This document shows positions 33,226 through 39,747 of a stretch of 45,492 nucleotides of DNA, piece after piece (positions within the stretch are counted from its first letter, which is position 1; the number at the start of each line of letters is the position of its first letter). Source of the stretch: Oscillospiraceae bacterium. Its GTDB lineage: Bacteria > Bacillota > Clostridia > Oscillospirales > Acutalibacteraceae. The stretch covers positions 1-45,492 of the forward strand of contig SVPF01000019.1 in NCBI GenBank assembly GCA_015066005.1, given 5' to 3'. A program made the position numbers and the translations under genes. Below the pieces are notes generated by a model. The model was not told the origin of the DNA. It made no database searches and saw only the letters and a program-made list of their open reading frames with translations.

Positions 33226-33444
33226 ATTGGGGTTTAGCGCTTAGGCGAGGTAATAAGTAAGAGGTAACAGTGAATAGGTTCGGTGTCGCTCCGCGACAGA
33301 TGTAAATCGTATGTATTTAGATTGATATAACTCGTAGGGGCGATTCACGAATCGCCCGCCTATGCATAGCTGTAATTCACGGACAATTCGTGAATTGTCC
33401 CTACGATGTGCCACCAATTCAACCGAGCGATAAACTATAATTTG
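33224..33444 (-). mobile_element. Intergenic element E4 with terminal inverted repeats, carrying a REP pair
   Basis: 221 bp. The left end is AAATTGGGGTTTAGCG. The right end, on the minus strand, is AAATTATAGTTTATCGCTCG. So it has the same two end types as E2 and E3, in reverse orientation. The interior carries two inverted GTAG-footed hairpins (33334-33357 and 33381-33404). No gene is supported here. Confidence 0.65.
33334..33404. repeat. Pair of inverted REP-like hairpins (BIME-like)
   Basis: The plus unit is GTAG (33334-33337) then GGGCGATT / AATCGCCC around CACG (33338-33357). The minus unit is GTAG (33401-33404) then GGACAATT / AATTGTCC around CGTG (33381-33400). The feet and first stem bases match the units in E2, in and after the RAYT gene. 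Confidence 0.75.
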
Positions 33445-33457
33445 AACATCCAAATCA

Positions 33458-33487
33458 AAAAGGTAGGGCCAACGAGGTCCTACCTTT
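33458..33487 (-). terminator. Terminator of the flavoprotein gene pair
   Basis: Stem AAGGTAGGACC / GGCCCTACCTT followed on the minus strand by TTTTTGATTT. Confidence 0.8.
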
Positions 33488-33490
33488 CAT

Positions 33491-35050
33491 TTACATTAAA
33501 TCCTTAACAACCTGTTCGGCAACACGCATACCGTCAACTGCAGCAGACATTATACCTCCCGCATAGCCTGCCCCTTCACCGCAAGGGTAAAGACCCACAA
33601 GGGATAGCGAATGATAATTTTCGTCCCTTAAAATTCTTACAGGTGACGAGCTTCTGGTTTCGGGGGCCGTAAGAATGGAATTCTTATCAGCAAAGCCCTT
33701 GATTTTATTATCAAGAAGGGGTAACGCTTCCTTTAAGCTATCGGTTATAAAGGATGGAAAAATACCCGTAAAATCAGCAAAAGCATACTTCGGCTTTACA
33801 GTTGGTTTAACCTTTGTGATTTCGGCCTTTTCACCGTAAACAAGCTGACCCACAGTGGTTATAGGCACGGCGCCGTTCGCAATATTGAATGCCGCTTTTT
33901 CAACCCTTTGCTGTAAATAACAGCCTGCCATTATATCATCATTTCCAAGGTCTTCGGGGTTTACATTTACAAGCAATGCCGAATTTGCATTTTCACCGTC
34001 ACGGCGGCTTTGGCTCATACCGTTTACAGCTATACCGCCCTCTTCTGAGGAGGAGTTAATAACCTCACCGCCCGGGCACATACAAAAGGTGTAAACACCC
34101 CTGCCGCTATCAAGGTGTACCGCCATTTTATAGTCAGCCGCCGACAATGCAGGGTGATTATAAAATTTGCCGTACAAAGCGCGGTTTATATCTTCTTGCC
34201 TGTGTTCAATTCTAACACCCATTGAAAAGGGCTTTTGCGCCATTTGAACACCCATTTCCTTTAAGGTGGAAAAAACGTCCCTTGCAGAATGACCGGTTGC
34301 TAAAATAACCTTGTTGCAAGTTATTTCCCTGTCCCCTGCCGTAACTGACACAATTTCGCCGTTTTGGGTGTTGATTCTTTGAAGCTTTGTATTAAAACAA
34401 ACCTCGCCGCCGAGTGAAATAATTTCACGGCGGATATTTTTAACAACATTAATTAAAACGTCGGTGCCAATATGCGGCTTTGCATCAATTAAAATTTTAT
34501 CCCCTGCGCCAAACTGCGCAAAGGCTTTTAGCACCGCACGGCAACGGACATCCTTAATACCTGTGTTTAATTTACCATCCGAAAAGGTACCTGCACCGCC
34601 TTCACCAAACTGAACGTTACTGTCATTTTTTAAAGGTCCACCTTTAAAAAATGCCTCAACATCAGCTTTTCTGGTGTCGGCATCCTGCCCGCGCTCAAGC
34701 ACAATGGGTTTAAGCCCTGCCCTTGCTAAAACAAGGGCGGCAAACATACCCGCAGGCCCAAAGCCTACAACAACAGGGCGATGCTTTATTTCGCCCGTAA
34801 AAACAGGGTTTACATATTCCTTTTCATTAAAAACACTTGCATTTTTGTTCTTTCTCATAAGCGCTTGCTCATTGTTACATTCAACAAGCACCGAACAGCA
34901 AAAATGCACATTATCCTTTTTTCTCGCATCGACCGACCTTTTGTAAAGCCGTGCCGATTTTAAGGGGGTTTTTAAATACCCTTCCATAACCGATTTTAAA
35001 TTTGAAAAATCGGTTTCAAGTGGTAAGTTTACATTATTTATTAATAGCAT
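33491..35050 (-). CDS. COG2509-type FAD-dependent dehydrogenase
   Basis: A 519-residue flavoprotein. A short N-terminal ferredoxin-like or DUF region (about 1-85) is followed by the FAD-binding dinucleotide motif VVVGFGPAGMFAALVLARAG. Then come ERGQDADTR, the characteristic VQFGEGGAGTFSDGKLNTG, and a C-terminal GLYPCGEGAGYAGGIMSAAV closing the FAD site. The family is widespread and its substrate is unknown. Its ATG overlaps the stop of the upstream flavoprotein gene by one base (TAATG), so the two are translated together. Confidence 0.88.
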   Translation of the reverse strand: MLLINNVNLPLETDFSNLKSVMEGYLKTPLKSARLYKRSVDARKKDNVHFCCSVLVECNNEQALMRKNKNASVFNEKEYVNPVFTGEIKHRPVVVGFGPAGMFAALVLARAGLKPIVLERGQDADTRKADVEAFFKGGPLKNDSNVQFGEGGAGTFSDGKLNTGIKDVRCRAVLKAFAQFGAGDKILIDAKPHIGTDVLINVVKNIRREIISLGGEVCFNTKLQRINTQNGEIVSVTAGDREITCNKVILATGHSARDVFSTLKEMGVQMAQKPFSMGVRIEHRQEDINRALYGKFYNHPALSAADYKMAVHLDSGRGVYTFCMCPGGEVINSSSEEGGIAVNGMSQSRRDGENANSALLVNVNPEDLGNDDIMAGCYLQQRVEKAAFNIANGAVPITTVGQLVYGEKAEITKVKPTVKPKYAFADFTGIFPSFITDSLKEALPLLDNKIKGFADKNSILTAPETRSSSPVRILRDENYHSLSLVGLYPCGEGAGYAGGIMSAAVDGMRVAEQVVKDLM

Positions 35051-36276
35051 TATTTATTCCTTAAAATATGGTCGCAGGCGCAAAAAGCACTGCTCCACGC
35101 CCATTGTAAATTAAAGCCGCCGCAGTCACCGTCAATATCTAAAATTTCACCCACAGCGTAAAAATTTTCATAATTTTTGCTTTGCATTGTAGTATTATCA
35201 AATTCGGTTGTAGAAATACCGCCCGCCGACACCTGCGAATTCACAAAGCCCGTGGTGTCAAGCACCTTAAAATCGAACGATTTTATTGTTTTAACAATGC
35301 GGTCAATATCGCTGACAGTAAGTGTTCCCGCCTTTTCCAAAAGCTTTAAGCCGCAATACTTTAAAATAACCTGACCGACACGCTTTTGAAGCATACCTGT
35401 AAAGAATTCCTCAAGCGGTCGCTGTGACAAATTTTCGGCTCTTTTAATAATTTGTGACTTCAAATCATTAAAGGGAATTTGGGGCATTATATCAAGCGAT
35501 AAAACCGTTTGATTTTTATTTCGCGGTACCTCGCGTGAAAGCTGCATAATCGGCGGTCCCGATAGGCCGTAATCACAAAACAGCACCTCACCGAATTCTT
35601 GCCTTATAACCCTTTCGCCCGCCTTTAATGCGGCATTAGCATCAACCTTAATGCCCTTTAACTGCTTAACAACATCGTTTTCGGTTTTAAGCTGAACAAT
35701 TGCAGGAGTAACATTAACTGCTTTAAAGCCTGCTTTTTTAAGCAGCTCAAACATACTGCCGTCACTTCCAACCTTATAACCGCCCGAATAAAGCCCTGTT
35801 GCAACAATAACCGTGTCACACACAAAGCTTAATTTATCAGCCCAAACGCGATATTTGCCTTTTAGGGTTTGAATGTTTGTAACCTTTGTGTCGGTATGAA
35901 TTAAAACACCGCTTTCTTCAGCCGCAAAACGAAGACAGTCCACCACAGACCCCGCTTGTAAGGATGCAGGAAAAGCCTTTTCCCCCTCAAACACGAAGGG
36001 TACGCCAATGCTTTCAAAAAAATTGGCTGTAAAATTTAAATCATACTTATTAAGGGCATATTCCGCAAAGGAAACATCACTACCGTGATAACGGGAAAGA
36101 TCAAGGTTTTTATTTGTTATATTGCACCTGCCGTTACCTGTAAGCAAAAGCTTTTTGCCCACGCGTGGAAGCGCCTCTAAAATGCGGATATTAAGGCGCG
36201 GATTTTGTTTTTTAAGGTACACGGCCGACAAAAGCCCTGCCGCACCGCCACCTATTATAATAATATCGGTAGTCAT
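35050..36276 (-). CDS. BaiN/HI0933-type NAD(P)/FAD-dependent oxidoreductase
   Basis: A 408-residue flavoprotein with the FAD motif IIIIGGGAAGLLSAVYLKKQ, the family signature GKKLLLTGNGRCNITN, and a C-terminal AVGEILDIDGDCGGFNLQWA then SSAFCACDHI. The family includes the bile-acid-dehydroxylation-associated reductase BaiN, but most members have no known substrate, so the bile link should not be assumed. Transcription starts from the promoter at 36298-36326. It is the first gene of a two-gene operon with the COG2509 flavoprotein. Confidence 0.9.
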   Translation of the reverse strand: MTTDIIIIGGGAAGLLSAVYLKKQNPRLNIRILEALPRVGKKLLLTGNGRCNITNKNLDLSRYHGSDVSFAEYALNKYDLNFTANFFESIGVPFVFEGEKAFPASLQAGSVVDCLRFAAEESGVLIHTDTKVTNIQTLKGKYRVWADKLSFVCDTVIVATGLYSGGYKVGSDGSMFELLKKAGFKAVNVTPAIVQLKTENDVVKQLKGIKVDANAALKAGERVIRQEFGEVLFCDYGLSGPPIMQLSREVPRNKNQTVLSLDIMPQIPFNDLKSQIIKRAENLSQRPLEEFFTGMLQKRVGQVILKYCGLKLLEKAGTLTVSDIDRIVKTIKSFDFKVLDTTGFVNSQVSAGGISTTEFDNTTMQSKNYENFYAVGEILDIDGDCGGFNLQWAWSSAFCACDHILRNK

Positions 36277-36297
36277 AAAATACCCCCTAACTTTTTT

Positions 36298-36326
36298 ATT
36301 TTATCATATATGTGAAAATATTGCAA
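36298..36326 (-). promoter_or_regulatory. Promoter of the flavoprotein pair
   Basis: On the minus strand TTGCAA (36321-36326), 17 bases, TAAAAT (36298-36303). Element E5 begins eight bases upstream. Confidence 0.6.
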
Positions 36327-36333
36327 TTAAAAC

Positions 36334-36581
36334 AAATTGGGAGTTTATCGCTCAGTTGGATGGATATATCATTGGCTCCCTCTGACGAGGGAGCTGGCAC
36401 GAGGAACTCGTGACTGAGGGAGAGAAAGTGCTTATTTACAGTGTTTTCGGTCTCTCCCTCCGTCTTTTTGCTTCGCAAAAATCCACCTCCCTCATCAGAT
36501 GGAGGCAAGGGTTTGTACAATAATTCCGAATTACGCATTACGAATTACGCATTGGGCGTTAGCCCGATAAACTATAATTTA
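36334..36581 (-). mobile_element. Intergenic element E5 with terminal inverted repeats
   Basis: 248 bp. The left end is AAATTGGGAGTTTATCGC. The right end, on the minus strand, is AAATTATAGTTTATCGGGCT. The interior differs from the other copies: it has CTCCCT / AGGGAG (36376-36393), GCACGAG / CTCGTG, and a second CTCCCTC-type hairpin further right. The inner right end (GGGCGTTAGCCC) matches that of E3. An 80-codon minus-strand frame here shows no coding character. Confidence 0.65.
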
Positions 36582-36589
36582 AAATATTA

Positions 36590-36616
36590 AAACCGCATTG
36601 ATTTTCAATGCGGTTC
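36590..36616 (-). terminator. Terminator of the DUF5058-M20 operon
   Basis: Stem AACCGCATTGA / CAATGCGGTT, followed on the minus strand by TTTTAATATTTT. Confidence 0.85.
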
Positions 36617-36621
36617 ATTTA

Positions 36622-38058
36622 TTAACACTGTTTCATAAGTCGAACATAAAATTCAGCAGCCTTGACTGCAGTTTCAACCCTGATTCTTTCATTATTGCCG
36701 TGAATGGTTGCACGTTCCTCACTTGTTAAATCCATAGCTGAAAAACGGTAAACCTTATCACTTATTCTTCCGTAATGGCGCGAGTCGGAGCATTGCATCA
36801 TAAGATAGGGTGCGGCAATACTGCCCTTCCAGGTAGATACAACACTGCTTGCAACCTTATCGTACGCTTCGCAATTTGTTTGGGAAATTCGGCTTGGGTT
36901 CATGCCGTGAATAAGGGTAATTTGCACCCTGTCGTCCTTAACCGTTTTCCTTAAATACCGGAGCGCAGAATCCATTGTATCAGCAGGGTTTAAGCGCATA
37001 TTTGAAACGAATTTGGCCTCGGGCGGAATAACGTTAGAAGCACTGCTTCCCTTTGCCTGTGTAAAGGCGGTTGTAGTACGCATTAAAGCGTTAAGCTCGC
37101 CGCCCTGCATTTTGCAAAGCATATTGAGTACAGGTGAAAAACACCATAAATTTGCAAAAATCATTCTAAACACAAAGCTTGAATGGCGGCCAAGTGTGTC
37201 AAACATTTCCTTTACAGGCTTTGTTAAATGCATTTTAAAGGGCTTGTTTTCAACCCTTAAAATTGCTTTTGAAAGGTTAACAATTGGTGAATTGGGCTTT
37301 GGTGCAGAGGCGTGACCACCTGCCGATTTTGAGGAATATTCAACATCCATAAGGCCCTTTTCGGCAATACCTATAAGACCGCAGGCCTTTTTAACACCCG
37401 GAAAAACATTTTCAACAACGGCGCCGCCCTCGTCAACAACAAGTGCAAGCTCAATATTATTCTTTTCAAAATAATCAACAATATTGACAGCGCCTTTACC
37501 GTTAATTTCTTCACCGCCCGAAAATGCAAAGTAAATGTCATTTTCAGGCACAAAGCCGTCAGCAATAAGCTTTTCTGCGGCCGATAAAATACCGTTAACC
37601 GTAACCTTTGTATCAAGGGTGCCTCGGCCCCAAATAACGCCATCCTCTAAAACTGCTTCAAATGGTGGCTTATCCCAAAGCTCCTCATTAACGGGCACAA
37701 CATCGTAATGCGCCATCATAACAGAGGGAGCATCGTGCTTTTTGCCCTGCCATAAAATAAGCACTCCTCTATCGTCCATAAGGGTTTGGGTGCAGGTTTT
37801 ATAAACATTGGGGTATAGCTTTGGAAGCTCGTTTAAAAGTGCCTGAAACTGTGCGTCGTCCTCTAAGCTACCATCTCTGTAAGACACAGTTTTAAAGCGC
37901 ACAAGGGTTCTTAAATTTTCAATTACTTTGTCATTATTTAGGGTAATTTCTTCCTCAAAAACCTTTGCATTTGCCTTGGGTTTAAAATTAAGGGTGCGGA
38001 TAACAAGCACCGCAAAGAATAAAACTACAAGACCTAAAAATATATAAAGGTAAATCAT
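36622..38058 (-). CDS. Membrane-anchored M20 family metallopeptidase
   Basis: A 478-residue carboxypeptidase S/PM20D1-like enzyme. An N-terminal membrane helix (YLYIFLGLVVLFFAVLVIRT) precedes the catalytic domain. Metal and catalytic motifs are present: HYDVVPV, the bridging aspartate in WGRGTLDTK, GGEEINGKGA, DEGGAV, and HGNNERI at the C-terminus. It probably cleaves dipeptides or N-acyl amino acids. Its ATG touches the stop of the upstream membrane-protein gene (TAA then ATG), so it belongs to the DUF5058 operon and may process the transported compound. Confidence 0.9.
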   Translation of the reverse strand: MIYLYIFLGLVVLFFAVLVIRTLNFKPKANAKVFEEEITLNNDKVIENLRTLVRFKTVSYRDGSLEDDAQFQALLNELPKLYPNVYKTCTQTLMDDRGVLILWQGKKHDAPSVMMAHYDVVPVNEELWDKPPFEAVLEDGVIWGRGTLDTKVTVNGILSAAEKLIADGFVPENDIYFAFSGGEEINGKGAVNIVDYFEKNNIELALVVDEGGAVVENVFPGVKKACGLIGIAEKGLMDVEYSSKSAGGHASAPKPNSPIVNLSKAILRVENKPFKMHLTKPVKEMFDTLGRHSSFVFRMIFANLWCFSPVLNMLCKMQGGELNALMRTTTAFTQAKGSSASNVIPPEAKFVSNMRLNPADTMDSALRYLRKTVKDDRVQITLIHGMNPSRISQTNCEAYDKVASSVVSTWKGSIAAPYLMMQCSDSRHYGRISDKVYRFSAMDLTSEERATIHGNNERIRVETAVKAAEFYVRLMKQC

Positions 38059-38727
38059 TTAAAGCAGTCCTTTTTTATACATAATTCGTGATGTGATAAG
38101 TGTGATAATTACGCCAACGGGTGCCATAATTCCAACCTCGCCAGAGGTAAGAGGTGTGAAGATAAATAACGCCAACATAAGCACCATTGGTATAATTGAC
38201 ATTTTCCAGTTTTTTGAAACAAACACAACTGCCAAACCGCCAAAAAGCGCGGGTAAAAGCTGGTCAAAGGCGGGCTTTAAAATTTCGCTTTCAAGCACTG
38301 CGCCAAGGTTTGAAACCATCATTAAAATAACACCAACCGCCACAATTAAGGTGGTTACAATGCTCGAAACGGCAATTGCAATAGTAGAAATAATTTCGCC
38401 CTCTTCACTGTTGGCCTTAACGTTTGCTTTTTCCATAGCGTCAAGTGCGCAAGGCAGCTTTAAGTTTGAAATATTACCTGTTACAAATGAAAGATAAGAG
38501 CCACCCGCGCCAAGCATGGGAATATAGGTAAAAATTTCAATAATACCAACCGCCCAATACATTGGAAGCACCGACAAAATTGCACGGCCAAAGGCCTTCC
38601 ATTCGGGAACAGCTTCGAAAACTATGCAAAGCACAAGCGGAAAAGCCAATACAAGCGCTAAAAGGGTGAAGCCCCAAATTTTACCGTCACGGTGAACACT
38701 GTCAAGATAAGTCATTTCTTTTTTCAT
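38059..38727 (-). CDS. Membrane protein, partner of the DUF5058 protein
   Basis: A 222-residue protein with about six hydrophobic segments. The motif MLGAGGSYLSFVTGNISNLK then LPCALDAM (about 70-98) looks like a re-entrant or substrate-binding loop. No named family was recognised. It is placed between DUF5058 (14 bases upstream, with AAGGAGGGG before its ATG) and the M20 peptidase (no gap). The two membrane proteins may form one transporter; this is inference from the operon. Confidence 0.75.
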   Translation of the reverse strand: MKKEMTYLDSVHRDGKIWGFTLLALVLAFPLVLCIVFEAVPEWKAFGRAILSVLPMYWAVGIIEIFTYIPMLGAGGSYLSFVTGNISNLKLPCALDAMEKANVKANSEEGEIISTIAIAVSSIVTTLIVAVGVILMMVSNLGAVLESEILKPAFDQLLPALFGGLAVVFVSKNWKMSIIPMVLMLALFIFTPLTSGEVGIMAPVGVIITLITSRIMYKKGLL

Positions 38728-38741
38728 TGTCTTTCCCCTCC

Positions 38742-39476
38742 TTAACCTAACCAGCTTGTTATCGGAATAGCCATTGCCATACCGCCGACAAGGCTAATCG
38801 GCAAAGCATAATCGGTTATCCATCTAGCCTTAAGTACCTTCGTAAGAAGACCGCAAATAAGCATTAAAACAGCGGATGAAAGCATTACAAGAGCCGGAAT
38901 AAGCGCTGATATTTCACCCTTGAATACGCTTGCAAAATCCCAAAAAACATAGCCCAAAAATGCCGAAATCATACCCAAAAACATCGCGTTTGAGAAAATT
39001 TCACTCCATTTTTTATCCATATTTTCAAGCTTTTTCATACCGCCCTGAATTTTCTTTGAAAGAAGAGGGGTTAAAACAAGGCCGATAATAATACCAAGCG
39101 TCATAACCCAAGCAACCGTTACAAAGGCTGAGGCCGAGCTGATACCCTCGCCCATTTTAAAACCGAGCTCGTTTAGTGTGTTACCGGCGGCAATTGTTTC
39201 ATAAGAAAGCGAGCCGATGATTGAAAGCCTTAGCCACGGAAGCGGAAGACCGAGTGACTTTGATAGCGCCACAACGCCCACGAGAATTGAAATTGCAGGT
39301 GCAATTGTAAAAAGCGCCGCTGAGGTAATGGTCTTTTTAAGGCGGGATTTATCCATACCGATTTGTAATGCACGACGGTATGCGCGTACTAAAAAATACA
39401 CCGACTGTGCAAGAACAACCAGTATCAAAGCCGCTACCATTATGTAGATAATCGGATGATTGATGCTGAATTCCAT
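38742..39476 (-). CDS. DUF5058 family membrane protein
   Basis: A 244-residue protein with about seven hydrophobic segments. The N-terminal half (LVVLAQSVYFLVRAYRRALQ, then SAALFTIAPAISILVGVVAL, LPWLRLSIIGSLSYE) fits DUF5058, a family of unknown function. ATG at 39476 is chosen; the upstream in-frame TTG (39488) sits against AAAGG with no room for a ribosome site. It is the first gene of a three-gene operon with a membrane partner and an M20 peptidase. A 20-base perfect palindrome lies just upstream. Confidence 0.8.
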   Translation of the reverse strand: MEFSINHPIIYIMVAALILVVLAQSVYFLVRAYRRALQIGMDKSRLKKTITSAALFTIAPAISILVGVVALSKSLGLPLPWLRLSIIGSLSYETIAAGNTLNELGFKMGEGISSASAFVTVAWVMTLGIIIGLVLTPLLSKKIQGGMKKLENMDKKWSEIFSNAMFLGMISAFLGYVFWDFASVFKGEISALIPALVMLSSAVLMLICGLLTKVLKARWITDYALPISLVGGMAMAIPITSWLG

Positions 39477-39502
39477 TTTTTCTAACAACCTTTCAAAAAT
39501 GT

Positions 39503-39522
39503 TATGTTAATATATTAACATA
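39503..39522. promoter_or_regulatory. 20-bp palindromic operator before DUF5058
   Basis: TATGTTAATATATTAACATA is a perfect palindrome, 27 bases before the DUF5058 start codon. It could overlap the -10 region of that operon. A dimeric repressor site is the simplest reading. Confidence 0.6.
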
Positions 39523-39640
39523 TACCCACCCGTTTAGCAACGAAATTATACTATTTTTATGAAAAACCGCAAATTTTGCCTCTTTTTTTGTGTTTTAATA
39601 CTACTATTTTAACGAAATATGAAAAAATACTAAAAAATAC

Positions 39641-39669
39641 TTTATTTTTAATAAAAAGTTTGATATAAT
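39641..39669 (+). promoter_or_regulatory. Extended -10 promoter of ppdK
   Basis: TGATATAAT (39661-39669) is an extended -10 box. The 17-spaced -35 hexamer TTTATT (39641-39646) is weak. A leader of about 70 bases follows, then AGGAGGTTGA before ATG 39748. Confidence 0.55.
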
Positions 39670-39747
39670 GACTTGGATACCTAAATAATGGGTGTTTAAT
39701 GTTGTTTACAAAAAAATTTGAATATTTTTTAGGAGGTTGATTCAACA

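Noticed and set aside
33241-33453. A 70-codon minus-strand ORF in the gap after the Sm-like gene
   Set aside because: It lies almost wholly within element E4, including both REP hairpins, and has no ribosome site. The frame is a by-product of the repeat.
35050-36276. Bile-acid metabolism from the BaiN-like gene
   Set aside because: No other bai gene is in the window, and most members of the family have no link to bile acids.
36296-36538. An 80-codon minus-strand ORF upstream of the BaiN-type gene
   Set aside because: It is built from the hairpins of element E5 and runs into the promoter of the flavoprotein pair. It shows no coding character.
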